Shown: positions 33,864 to 42,024 of the stretch, in pieces
Position numbering within the stretch: position 1 is the stretch's first letter
How the letters are laid out: every line of letters starts with the position of its first letter
DNA from: Paenibacillus kobensis NBRC 15729
Lineage (GTDB): Bacteria > Bacillota > Bacilli > Paenibacillales > Paenibacillaceae
NCBI RefSeq assembly: GCF_004000825.1
Contig: NZ_BILZ01000002.1
Location: forward strand, 248,001 to 312,000
Reading direction: 5' to 3'
Length of the DNA stretch: 64,000 nt
The notes under the pieces: model-generated
Database searches by the model: none
Seen by the model: only the letters and a program-made list of their open reading frames with translations
Told to the model about the DNA's origin: nothing
Position numbers and translations under genes: made by a program

Positions 33864-34334
33864 ATGGGATTTGATTTCAACATGCCGAATAATTCATTAA
33901 CGATACAACAGCTGCACGATGCGTTCCTGCTTTTCTCCAAGGCCGAATGGCGCCAGCGGACGATCCGCGGTTTCAACCGGAGCGAGATTCGTGTTCTGTT
34001 CAGCATAATGGAAAGTGAGAAAGCCGGAGTTCCGAAAATGAAAGTATCCGACATAGGCAAAAAAATGATGGTCACCACCCCTACCATTACGCAATTGATG
34101 AAACGGTTGATCGAATCCGAGCTTGTAGAACGCACCGTAGATCCGGATGACAAACGGTCTGTCGGCATCGAGCTTACCGATAAAGGAAGGCAAATCGCGA
34201 TGGAAGCAGATGAGCAGCTGAATGAATCGATTGACGGGTTAATCGACCATCTCGGCGCGGATGACAGCATGAAGCTGGCGGAGCTGCTGACCAAGACGTT
34301 TCATTACTACTATGAGCGGAACCGGGAGCTATAA
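33864..34334 (+). CDS. MarR-family transcriptional regulator
   Basis: A 156-residue winged-helix regulator: SEIRVLFSIMESEKAGVPKM, then VSDIGKKMMVTTPTITQLMKRLIESELVERTVDPDDKRSVGIELTDKG (recognition helix and beta-wing with the D-R-R-like DDKR). It is divergent from ugd. The 140-base shared region holds the imperfect dyad AGTTTACTAACT (33780-33791) and an AT-rich promoter zone, a plausible site of control. The ATG 6 codons in (MPNNSL) is an alternative start; neither has a clear site. Confidence 0.82.
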   Translation: MGFDFNMPNNSLTIQQLHDAFLLFSKAEWRQRTIRGFNRSEIRVLFSIMESEKAGVPKMKVSDIGKKMMVTTPTITQLMKRLIESELVERTVDPDDKRSVGIELTDKGRQIAMEADEQLNESIDGLIDHLGADDSMKLAELLTKTFHYYYERNREL

Positions 34335-34459
34335 TTGGATTTGTTCATAGATATGCTCGAAACTCTTTTTTAATGCTGTGTAAATCCCGGCTCTCTGTTA
34401 GAATAGAAGCAGCACGACCTCACTTCCTAACAATATGACGCGAAGGATGATGCTTCCAG

Positions 34460-34750
34460 ATGACGAGAGCCTATATGACCCTAACGACAATCTACGTGAA
34501 TAATTCACCGATTCATACGATTTCGCTTAACGAGCCGAACCTTGAGCATATTGCCAACCTTGTTAAAGAAACCGCCTCCATGTTGAAGCTGGAGGGCATC
34601 TTGACGAGTGGAACGGTAGTGAACACCGATACGGGCGGGACAGCGATCGCTTATTCGCTTGGCGAGCACAAAGTATTGGTCGTGCTGGAGAAGCTGCCGC
34701 TCATGAAGTTCGACGCGGGCAGCGATAAGTTCGATTACGCGAAGTTTTAA
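34460..34750 (+). CDS. Small hypothetical protein
   Basis: A 96-residue unrecognised protein. It looks mixed alpha/beta with TTIYVNNSPIHTISLNE, a helix LEHIANLVKETASMLKLEG, and a C-terminal MKFDAGSDKFDYAKF. No signal peptide or membrane segment. The GAAGGA site is 12 bases from the ATG, longer than ideal; an ATG 5 codons in is an alternative. A strong terminator follows directly, supporting a real transcription unit. Confidence 0.6.
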   Translation: MTRAYMTLTTIYVNNSPIHTISLNEPNLEHIANLVKETASMLKLEGILTSGTVVNTDTGGTAIAYSLGEHKVLVVLEKLPLMKFDAGSDKFDYAKF

Positions 34751-34755
34751 CGGGG

Positions 34756-34793
34756 AACCGCAACCGGCCGGGAGGCTGGTTGCGGTTTTTTTT
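34756..34793 (+). terminator. Strong Rho-independent terminator
   Basis: The stem AACCGCAACC pairs with GGTTGCGGTT, followed by eight T residues, 6 bases after the small gene. Confidence 0.9.
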
Positions 34794-34830
34794 CAACCAT
34801 TCCATCGAGTAAGGCGGTCCTCTTAGATTG

Positions 34831-35268
34831 TTATCTCTTCATCTCATCAAAAACCTTTTTCTCAGCATCAGAGAAGCTGTCATAGCTATCCAAGTAGGTT
34901 ATAAACTTTTCATTCTCCAATTTTCCGTATATCTTTTGACCGGATTTCGAGTATATTTTACAAGTATTAGTTTTACCGTTCACGACAGCAAAAGTATCGC
35001 CAATTATATATAAAACTCCGTGCCGTTTTCTATAGTCTGCCACATGATAATCCAATATCGTCATTTCAAGGTTATCATTATAAATTTCCAGTTTCAGATC
35101 ATCGGGATATCTCCCTATCTGGAATTTCCCGCCTCCGGTTTCCTCCACCGTATCTTTTCCCATGGGATATTTGGATTTGCTTATGCAACCATTCAACATG
35201 CTCAGCATTAAAATAACAACGGTAAATCCGAGATATAGCTTCATTACCTGCCGCATCGAATGAAGCAC
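34831..35268 (-). CDS. Putative lipoprotein
   Basis: A 145-residue exported protein: hydrophobic LYLGFTVVILMLSM then lipobox MLNGC (Cys28). The mature part is small and beta-rich (YKRHGVLYIIGDTFAVVNG-like region), ending in a charged helix. No family recognised. The GTG start has no good ribosome site; ATGs at codons 5 and 9 are alternatives. AT-rich and first of a run of small minus-strand genes. Confidence 0.6.
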   Translation of the reverse strand: MLHSMRQVMKLYLGFTVVILMLSMLNGCISKSKYPMGKDTVEETGGGKFQIGRYPDDLKLEIYNDNLEMTILDYHVADYRKRHGVLYIIGDTFAVVNGKTNTCKIYSKSGQKIYGKLENEKFITYLDSYDSFSDAEKKVFDEMKR

Positions 35269-35354
35269 GTCCCCTTACATCATTTAACACTATGAACGAG
35301 TAAAGAAGGCAAATAGTTTACTCATACAGCTCTTACATCATCTGTATTCTCTAA

Positions 35355-35747
35355 TCATTCCACTCCACCAAAAGATAAAATATGAGTTTCTAAATCAACT
35401 TCAAGTTGAGCTAGGCTCTTAATAACACTTGCAGGCAATGTATACCCTAGTTGACCAAAATCTGATCTAATAAATAGTTTTATTGATAATTCATATTGTT
35501 GCTTTAAAGACAGCAGCGTTTCTTTACGATTAACACACAGATCCAAAAGTTCCATTAATGCTTCGTCTGGCGTTTTTTCCTTGAATTTAACGTCATATCT
35601 CCAAATATTTTTAGGTGCAGATTTACCTCCTACCATCTGCTCCTTGTTGACGACCCTCGTCGGATCAACATTTAATATAGAACTTATCAATTCAAAATCA
35701 ACTGGATCAGTCGATGAAACCACGAGTGAACAACTTCCCTTAATCAA
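35355..35747 (-). CDS. DUF4279-type protein
   Basis: A 130-residue protein matching the pattern of DUF4279: an N-terminal SCSLVVSSTDPVDFELISSI, the family Trp in KNIWRYDVKF, then ELLDLCVNRKETLLSLKQQY and LFIRSDFGQLGYTLPASVI. DUF4279 members are often found with polymorphic-toxin immunity genes; the function is not settled. The gene is AT-rich, with small unknown neighbours. Confidence 0.65.
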   Translation of the reverse strand: MIKGSCSLVVSSTDPVDFELISSILNVDPTRVVNKEQMVGGKSAPKNIWRYDVKFKEKTPDEALMELLDLCVNRKETLLSLKQQYELSIKLFIRSDFGQLGYTLPASVIKSLAQLEVDLETHILSFGGVE

Positions 35748-35793
35748 ATATCCTCACACCTCCAGCAACTATCTACAGCATCATCTTTAACTC

Positions 35794-36030
35794 TTAATCG
35801 TAATATTCCCCTTCGTCTCCTTGAACCTTGGCGCCTATCTTATTAGCAGCAGCAATGAGCACTTCAATTGCTGGCTTATTCGCTCCGCACAAAGTTAGTC
35901 TGCCATCTTGATAAAAGACTGGCAGATCTTTAAGATGCTTTATAACCTGCGTAAACTCAATTTCTGTAATGGGCCGCTCATTACTCATGAACCAGTGTTC
36001 AGACTTAATAATATGAACATCGTAACTCAT
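35794..36030 (-). CDS. Small hypothetical protein
   Basis: A 78-residue protein starting MSYDVHIIKSEHW. It then has ERPITEIEFTQVIKHLKDLP, a YQDGRLTLCGANKP segment and an acidic end. The N-terminal SYDVxI... PIT.xE pattern is seen in other small uncharacterised proteins. The GGAGG site lies 7-8 bases before the ATG. Function unknown; the DUF4279 gene lies about 45 bases downstream. Confidence 0.6.
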   Translation of the reverse strand: MSYDVHIIKSEHWFMSNERPITEIEFTQVIKHLKDLPVFYQDGRLTLCGANKPAIEVLIAAANKIGAKVQGDEGEYYD

Positions 36031-36087
36031 CGCGATTCCTCCAAGTTATCATTATATTGATCAACTAGAAGCTCCTAACGCTCCTAC

Positions 36088-36441
36088 TCATTCTATGATT
36101 TCATATTCAAAGCTCTCGCAATAAAACGAAAACATTGCTTCCTCTTCCTCAGCAACTCGGTATTTGATGCCTTGCAGTTGGTGGTCTCTAACGTCATAAA
36201 TGTTGAAGTACAATGCAAACATCCCCTCAAGATATCCCACTTTGATATCTCTCACACCTCCGAAGGTAATCCGAAATTTCTGATCTCCCTCGTAACATGG
36301 ATAGTCACACAAAATAACTTCCAACGTATATTCCGGATCGCCAAGCCCACTTAGATCGCGATGCAGATTGAATGATTGTAAGCAGTGATACTTTTTGTGT
36401 TTCTGATAGAAATCCGTCATTAAAGAATCGAATTCGGTCAT
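36088..36441 (-). CDS. Hypothetical protein
   Basis: A 117-residue acidic protein, aromatic-rich, with HCLQSFNLHRDLSGLGDPEY, CDYPCYEGDQKFRITFGGVRD and a C-terminal EEEAMFSFYCESFEYEI. No signal peptide or membrane helix. GGAGGGGG lies before the ATG. Composition and size resemble immunity-type proteins; no family is assigned. Confidence 0.6.
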   Translation of the reverse strand: MTEFDSLMTDFYQKHKKYHCLQSFNLHRDLSGLGDPEYTLEVILCDYPCYEGDQKFRITFGGVRDIKVGYLEGMFALYFNIYDVRDHQLQGIKYRVAEEEEAMFSFYCESFEYEIIE

Positions 36442-36496
36442 CTTGAATCCCCCTCCAATCCTCTCTCATTGTCGATTTCCAACGGGATCACCCGCC

Positions 36497-36694
36497 CTAC
36501 TTCCAGATATACACATCATAAGGCACTTCCCCCATTTCTAAAAAGAAAAAAATAGCCCTCCCCAACCATCCGATTGAGAAGGGTACCGTGTACGTGCCTG
36601 CAGCCGTGATGTTCACCGCGTAATCGCCTTTGACCAAACGCATAATAAAATGTTGAATAAATCCTGCTTTCACATTAAAGATATCTCTATTCAT
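36497..36694 (-). CDS. Short hypothetical protein, possibly a gene remnant
   Basis: A 65-residue open frame between two small genes. It contains GDYAVNITAAGTYTVPFSIG and a hydrophobic IFFFLEMGEVPYDVYIWK end. There is no evident ribosome site before the ATG. The beta-rich segment looks like the C-terminal part of a larger protein, so this may be a fragment left by a deletion. Alternatively it is a small gene translated by read-through from the gene 20 bases upstream. Confidence 0.35.
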   Translation of the reverse strand: MNRDIFNVKAGFIQHFIMRLVKGDYAVNITAAGTYTVPFSIGWLGRAIFFFLEMGEVPYDVYIWK

Positions 36695-36713
36695 AATTTC
36701 AACAAAGATCTAA

Positions 36714-37274
36714 TTAGAAGGGGATGTTCAGCTCTTTCGTAATGAGGTCTCTAATTTCCGTACCGTTATTTAGATCACCATGCGTCAATAAATTCAAAAC
36801 CACTCTTATCGCTTTTCTAAAACTCATCTGACTTGACCCCACTAAGCCATGGGCACCTGTATGAATGATTAATGTTCCGGAAGGCAGGAGATCGTTCGCA
36901 TCAGAGACAAGCTTATGAATCTCGTCTACTATTGCGGTGATATATTCCTCTGGAATACCTAATCGAACCTCATCAGGCTTCAGCGCGATTATATCTTCAA
37001 TAATCGTACCATTCTCGTGTCCAACCTCTGCCTTCACGACTAGCTTCCCTTCGTTAGAAGGGCTATAGGTTACGCCAATAAAAGCATATTTACTAATCAT
37101 ACCCGCTCTCAATACAAGTTCGATGGTTAAGCGACATGGACTGGATTGAAGGCCGTTTTTTTGAATAAATGTTTTCTCTACCGTGCTCTGTGATGAATAT
37201 GGCAATAACGGCGACTCATCCAGCCAGAGTCTTCCCCGCTTATAAGCGCCTAAATGATCGAAAGTAAATTGCAT
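36714..37274 (-). CDS. Hypothetical protein
   Basis: A 186-residue unrecognised protein. The N-terminus MQFTFDHLGAYKRGRLWLDE is followed by a beta-rich middle (YAFIGVTYSPSNEGKLVVKA) and a helical C-terminus (EYITAIVDEIHKLVSDANDL, then FRKAIRVVLNLLTHG). No signal peptide. The start is 25 bases after the stop of the lipoprotein gene on the same strand, with GAGAGGTT upstream. The IIHTGAHGLVGSS segment is striking but unassigned. Confidence 0.6.
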   Translation of the reverse strand: MQFTFDHLGAYKRGRLWLDESPLLPYSSQSTVEKTFIQKNGLQSSPCRLTIELVLRAGMISKYAFIGVTYSPSNEGKLVVKAEVGHENGTIIEDIIALKPDEVRLGIPEEYITAIVDEIHKLVSDANDLLPSGTLIIHTGAHGLVGSSQMSFRKAIRVVLNLLTHGDLNNGTEIRDLITKELNIPF

Positions 37275-37298
37275 ATTTTCAACCTCTCGAAGTGTGAT

Positions 37299-38054
37299 CT
37301 ATTTTTTAAGTTCCAAATCGCTATACTTGATCTCGAATTCCGCGTGGTCGCCTAGCGCGTGACTAACAGGGATGCTGATGCCTACTGAATCTTTCGTAAA
37401 ATAACTAAAAATATCACTCTGGCTGGCTGTTCCGATTTCATCTAAAGAATCAGAATGGTTGAACTGCTGCAGCAGCTCGCTTTTGGACCACATCTTTAAT
37501 GCGTCTACAATGTCTGATTTACTCGCCGCCGTATGCTCCGGTACTGTAAATTGTCCATTCCACAACTTATCGATAAAATGCTCATCTATAACTACAACGT
37601 CATTCAGCCGTAATTTCGTCCCATTGGCGAGATCTATATTGGTTGTATAGAAAAGATTGTTCGGGTGGGCTGCCCCAGCCACATCACCTAAACCAGCGTA
37701 TTGAATGCTTAATCGATTCGCATCTTTCAATGCAATCTGGTAAGTGATATCTAAGTCCAAATTGTCGGGAATGCCTTGGTTGCCCGGATCAGTGTAATAG
37801 TGTAAAACTTTTAGACTCTCATTCCGGATCAGTTCATTGATCTTGTTCTGTCTGCCTGCATCGTCCAGCCCCGTGATCTGAGGGTATTTGATCGACATAT
37901 TCCCCGACGTATAATCGGCCTCCGTAATGTTATAGTCCAGCCGATCCATCTTGTTTGAATCAGGCCCCGTAAGGGATGGATTCGCAGCATCTTTAACCTG
38001 AGCGCAGGATGTTAATAGCAACACAATGGCTGCCCATATCCATTTCGTTTTCAT
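37299..38054 (-). CDS. Lipoprotein with RsiV/PdaC-like domains
   Basis: A 251-residue exported lipoprotein: MKTKWIWAAIVLLLTSC, Cys17. The mature part resembles the DUF4163/DUF3298 pair found in PdaC and RsiV: SIKYPQITGLDDAGRQNKINELIRNE, TYQIALKDANRLSIQYAGLG, NIDLANGTKLRLNDVV and a final beta strand EFEIKYSDLELKK. No deacetylase or anti-sigma segment is present. The ATG at 38054 is preferred over a TTG two codons upstream on ribosome-site spacing. Confidence 0.7.
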   Translation of the reverse strand: MKTKWIWAAIVLLLTSCAQVKDAANPSLTGPDSNKMDRLDYNITEADYTSGNMSIKYPQITGLDDAGRQNKINELIRNESLKVLHYYTDPGNQGIPDNLDLDITYQIALKDANRLSIQYAGLGDVAGAAHPNNLFYTTNIDLANGTKLRLNDVVVIDEHFIDKLWNGQFTVPEHTAASKSDIVDALKMWSKSELLQQFNHSDSLDEIGTASQSDIFSYFTKDSVGISIPVSHALGDHAEFEIKYSDLELKK

Positions 38055-38299
38055 ATACAATTAACCACCTTCTAATTTCCTTCGTTACCCGAAGCTACCG
38101 CTTAAGCATCGGCACCAACACTTCCTGGATCTGTCCCTCTAGTTCATTCTCACGATCGTGCATGCCGCACCGCCTACCCATCATTATTTTCCATAAAAAA
38201 ATTTCCAATCGTTTAAGCAGATATGTTATAGTTCAATTACTTCAGTGCACAAAAGCATAAAAGCACTAAAGCTCAGTTGAATAAGGAGTGTTTAACGCG

Positions 38300-38596
38300 A
38301 TGGCAACATTAGAAGACCTTCGGAAGCAGATAGACCAGCTGGATGAACAAATCATCGAGCGGCTCGCACAGCGGTTTAAATTAATTGAAGAAGTAGGCAA
38401 AATAAAAGCGAAAGAGGATATGAATGTCCAAGACGTTGACCGCGAATCTCGTATTTTCAACAAAGTCGAACATCTCGCTGAAAGGTACGGCATGGACAGC
38501 AAGGCTGCAACTCAACTCTACAGACAACTGATGGATTTAGTTATTATACGGCATCAAGAAATTCGTCGAGATGCTGCCTCAACTAGAAAACCTTAA
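38300..38596 (+). CDS. Chorismate mutase, AroQ type
   Basis: A 98-residue stand-alone helical chorismate mutase (chorismate to prephenate, Phe/Tyr synthesis). It has LEDLRKQIDQLDEQIIERLAQRFKLIEEVGKIKA, the long first helix with catalytic Arg and Lys positions. Then come DVDRESRIFNKVEHLAERYG and a terminal helix LYRQLMDLVIIRHQE. The start is the ATG at 38300 with AAGGAG 12 bases upstream; a GTG at 38288 lies inside the site. It stands alone between a lipoprotein and an MBL gene. Confidence 0.85.
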   Translation: MATLEDLRKQIDQLDEQIIERLAQRFKLIEEVGKIKAKEDMNVQDVDRESRIFNKVEHLAERYGMDSKAATQLYRQLMDLVIIRHQEIRRDAASTRKP

Positions 38597-38623
38597 TGAC
38601 AGCAATCTTATGACGATCTCGAC

Positions 38624-38680
38624 AAAAAAGCGCACCAATCCTTTCTCGCCTGCTGCGGGATTAGACTGACGCGCCTTCTT
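38624..38680. terminator. Imperfect bidirectional terminator
   Basis: The outer pairs AAAAAAGCGC / GCGCCTTCTT and an inner CAATCC / GGATTA-type stem lie between the convergent chorismate mutase and MBL genes. A run of six T follows on the minus strand. Confidence 0.5.
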
Positions 38681-38718
38681 ATTGCTTATTACACTCCTGC
38701 ATGCGCGAGCGCTAGAAC

Positions 38719-39771
38719 TTACTTCGCCCGGTACACCGCGCATCCGTCCCGCTCCGCAAGCTCAATTCGCCCCTGCTTCTCCAGGTGGACCAAATGCGCA
38801 AGCGTCTCCGCCATGGCGAAGCGGAGATTATGCATATTCGTGCGCAGACGGGCGCCGAACAGCAATTCGCACACCTCGAAGCCGGTCGCCGACTGGTTCT
38901 CCTGCTCCTGAAGCAGTTGAACCATTTTGTCCAGACGGCGCTCGTGATGGCGGATCAGCTCGTTACACCTCACCACAAAATCTACGAACGGCTCTCGGTG
39001 TCCTGGAAACGCCATCCCGACGTCCAGCCGGCTCAACTGAAGCAAACTATCTAGGAATGCCGCAAGCGGATCGTCCAGTTCATCCGGCACGATGCTTACG
39101 TTCGGCGTAATGTCGGGCATGACCTGATCACCGCATACGATCGTCCGGCTCGCAGCGTCATAGAACAGAATGTGCCCGCTCGCATGGCCCGGCGCGTCGA
39201 GCGTCGTCCATTCGATACCGCCGAACCGGAATGGCTGACCGGCCTCCATATACTCCACCTTGGGCTGAGGCGATACGTTCGCGACGAAGCTCTCCAAGTT
39301 GTCCGCGATTCCTTCACGCAGAACGGCCGGCATGCCATGCAGCTCGAACACCGCCGACAGCTTCGCGCCAAGCTCCCGCTCCTGCCCCCACATCCGAAGG
39401 GCATATTGGTGCGACGGCTTTGTCATCCAGACCGGCGCTCCAGACCGCTCTTGGAACAGTCCAGCAAGTCCGTAATGGTCCGGATGCTGATGGGTCAGAA
39501 CGATTCGAACGATCTGTTCATCGCGAATCCCTTCCCGCTCCAGCGCCTCGTCCCAAGCTGCGACCGCTTCCGGCGTATTCAACCCGGGATCGATCAGCGT
39601 ATAGCCGCCTTCCGGCTCCGGCACGACATAAGCATTCACATATTTCAACGCAAATGGAAGCGGAACCTTCACCTGCAGCCATCCATTCGGCCAGCGCTTC
39701 ACGTTCGCCGGCTGTCCGCCTGCCGGACCGCCATTGCTGCCTGCTGTTGGATGCTCCTGCTCCGCTGTCAT
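38719..39771 (-). CDS. MBL-fold metallo-hydrolase
   Basis: A 350-residue metallo-beta-lactamase-fold hydrolase. Metal motifs: VLTHQHPDHYGLAGLF (HxHxDH, about residues 92-107), TTLDAPGHASGHILFYD (His), IVCGDQVMPD (Asp) and VGMAFPGHREPF (His). A C-terminal winged-helix-like tail (AMAETLAHLVHLEKQGRIEL) resembles LACTB2-like and related proteins. The start overlaps the methyltransferase gene by 4 bases (ATGA). Substrate unknown. Confidence 0.82.
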   Translation of the reverse strand: MTAEQEHPTAGSNGGPAGGQPANVKRWPNGWLQVKVPLPFALKYVNAYVVPEPEGGYTLIDPGLNTPEAVAAWDEALEREGIRDEQIVRIVLTHQHPDHYGLAGLFQERSGAPVWMTKPSHQYALRMWGQERELGAKLSAVFELHGMPAVLREGIADNLESFVANVSPQPKVEYMEAGQPFRFGGIEWTTLDAPGHASGHILFYDAASRTIVCGDQVMPDITPNVSIVPDELDDPLAAFLDSLLQLSRLDVGMAFPGHREPFVDFVVRCNELIRHHERRLDKMVQLLQEQENQSATGFEVCELLFGARLRTNMHNLRFAMAETLAHLVHLEKQGRIELAERDGCAVYRAK

Positions 39772-40508
39772 TCCGCTACACTCCCGCTCATAATCAGTCT
39801 TAATGATTGATCAATCTGATAAGGACTTCCATCGTATGCCCCCGCAGTCCGCTCAAGCCGTAAACCTGCCGCGGCGATCGCTTGCTTGAACCACTCGAGA
39901 CCATAGAGCTTCACTCGCTCTTCATAACAGCGCTCTTCGCCTGACGGCTCCGTAATCGTAATCGTCTTGCAGACGGCACCGTCCTCGATCCGGCGTTCCT
40001 CCCGAATCGTCCATCCCGTCTCTTCATCTACCCTCTCGGACAGCGGCACCAGCGTCCGCTCTACATAAGGCGCGTTCAAGAAATCGATCACGAACGTGCC
40101 GCCCGGACGAAGCACCCGGCGCAGCTCCTTAAGAACGCCCGCGTTGTCTTCTTCATTGAAATAGCCGAAAGACGTGAACAAGTTAACCGTCGCTCCGAAC
40201 GTACCGTCCGCATACGGAAGTTTGCGCATATCGCCTTGCTTCCAGTTGACCCGGCTGCTCACGTCTTGTTTTCTAGCCTGCTCCAGCAGCGGCAGCGACA
40301 AATCCATTCCGCTTACTTGATACCCTAGCTCATCAAGTGCCAGCGCATGCCGCCCCATGCCGCAGCCGATGTCCAGCAATTCCATGCCGGCAGGCAGCTT
40401 CGCCCACTCGCACAACTGCTTTACTTCGCGGTTCGCCTGCTCCCAATTGCGGTGTTTATATACAACCATATAATCAGAGCCGAAGCTCCGTTCGAACCAT
40501 TCTCCCAT
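39768..40508 (-). CDS. Class I SAM-dependent methyltransferase
   Basis: A 246-residue methyltransferase: ELLDIGCGMGRHALALDELG (SAM motif I, about residues 40-59), SGMDLSLPLLEQAR (motif Post I), VNWKQGDMRKLPY and LRRVLRPGGTFVIDFLN. It is translationally coupled to the downstream MBL gene. No target is evident. The ATG is followed by GEWFERSFGSDYMVVYKHRN, common in this uncharacterised subgroup. Confidence 0.82.
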   Translation of the reverse strand: MGEWFERSFGSDYMVVYKHRNWEQANREVKQLCEWAKLPAGMELLDIGCGMGRHALALDELGYQVSGMDLSLPLLEQARKQDVSSRVNWKQGDMRKLPYADGTFGATVNLFTSFGYFNEEDNAGVLKELRRVLRPGGTFVIDFLNAPYVERTLVPLSERVDEETGWTIREERRIEDGAVCKTITITEPSGEERCYEERVKLYGLEWFKQAIAAAGLRLERTAGAYDGSPYQIDQSLRLIMSGSVAE

Positions 40509-40692
40509 GAACCGTATCTCCTAACTGCTCGAAGCCTCAGATTCCGAAACTTCGCCTATATTCGGACAACCCCATCCGAATTATTGTACTTCATCTGAGG
40601 CACAGCGGGCAAAGGTCAATTCACGGACATAATTTCCGCCCCGCTGTACATCCTACTAATTATAACCAGCATCGGAAGAAGGAGGCTATCGC

Positions 40693-42024
40693 ATGTTGCA
40701 CCGCATTACGACGTTATTCGCCGAAGCTAAAGACTTGAACACGCACCGGATACATAATCGCGAGTTTACGCTCGAAGTGGCGTACATCGGTTCCCTCGTC
40801 GACGAGAGCAAAGTGAGCGACTACATCCTCGTTCCGTTCACGAAGGAAGAGCAGTCGTTCAAGACGATTCTAGAGACGAACCCTTCGTTCAAAAAAATCG
40901 AAGACCCCGCGCGCTGGGCAGGCAACTTGCTGAGAGGCTTCGTCCTAGTGAAGCTGGAGAACGCCATATACATGCTGGACGCAGCCCGTGTTATCCGCAA
41001 CCAGAATCCGATTGCGGAAGTCGAAAGCTCCGTGCAAGGACCGCAGACAGCGCTCAGCGAAGACCTGATTGACTCGATGAACCTTATTCGCTCCCGCTAT
41101 CCTTCCGCAGAGCTCAAGATCGAAGAAGGCACCGTCGGCACGCTGTCGATGACCCGTATGCTGCTGCTGTACGATCAGCGCCGCGTCGATCCAACTTTAT
41201 TAGCGAATATACGTAACCGATTAAAGGAAGTCACGCACGAAATGATCGGCGCCGTCGGCGAGCTAGAGAAAGAACTGTCATCGCCGCGGCGCGCGTTGTT
41301 CCCGACGATGATCATTACCGAACGTCCTGACCGAGTGGCAAGAGCGCTCAGTCAAGGCAAATTAGTGCTTCTGCTGCACGGCAGCATGTTCGCGCTTATT
41401 CTGCCGGCCAACTTCTTCGACTTCATGCACGCGATGGAAGATAAATATGAATCGCTGTGGATGACCAATTTTCTAATCGCGCTTCGTTACTTGTCTATAC
41501 TGCTCACGACGACGCTGCCGGCCCTATACATATCCGTCGTTTCGTACAACCCAGAACTGTTCCGCGTTCAGCTTGCATTCTCCATTGCAGGCAGCCGGTC
41601 TGCCGTCCCGTATCCTTCGTTCATCGAGGTGTTTCTGATGCTGTTTCTCATCGAAGCGCTGATCGAAGCAAGCGCGAGGCTGCCGAGGTACGTCGGCTCG
41701 ACCGCGACGACAGTCGGAGGTCTCATTCTCGGTCAAGCCGCCCAGCAAGCAGGTCTCGTCAGCAGCATCATGATCATCGTAACGTCCGTCGTTGCGATAT
41801 CGAACTTCGTCGTCCCTATCGCATCCATGTCGTATGCGATCCGTTTCTTGAAATACCCGCTCATCGTCCTATCGATCTTCTTCGGCATTATGGGCGTTGC
41901 TTTCGGGTTGTTCATTTACATCGTGTATTTGTGCCAACTGCGCAGCTTCGGTAAGCCTTACTTCCGGTTCCTCGGCAACATTACGAAGAAAGAAGGCGAC
42001 ATCGGCCAGGTGAACGCCCGATGA
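40693..42024 (+). CDS. gerKA: Spore germination protein, GerAA/GerKA family
   Basis: The A subunit of a nutrient germinant receptor in the spore inner membrane. The 443-residue protein has the N-terminal soluble domain (VSDYILVPFTKEE, VEVESSVQGPQTALSEDLIDSMNLIRSRY-like block). The conserved RPDRVARALSQGKLVLLLHGSMFALILPANFFDFMHAMEDKY lies near the first membrane helix. Four or five membrane helices follow. GAAGGAGG precedes the ATG. It overlaps the B-subunit gene by 4 bases. The A, B and C order is typical. K-type naming is by general family only; the germinant is unknown. Confidence 0.9.
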   Translation: MLHRITTLFAEAKDLNTHRIHNREFTLEVAYIGSLVDESKVSDYILVPFTKEEQSFKTILETNPSFKKIEDPARWAGNLLRGFVLVKLENAIYMLDAARVIRNQNPIAEVESSVQGPQTALSEDLIDSMNLIRSRYPSAELKIEEGTVGTLSMTRMLLLYDQRRVDPTLLANIRNRLKEVTHEMIGAVGELEKELSSPRRALFPTMIITERPDRVARALSQGKLVLLLHGSMFALILPANFFDFMHAMEDKYESLWMTNFLIALRYLSILLTTTLPALYISVVSYNPELFRVQLAFSIAGSRSAVPYPSFIEVFLMLFLIEALIEASARLPRYVGSTATTVGGLILGQAAQQAGLVSSIMIIVTSVVAISNFVVPIASMSYAIRFLKYPLIVLSIFFGIMGVAFGLFIYIVYLCQLRSFGKPYFRFLGNITKKEGDIGQVNAR

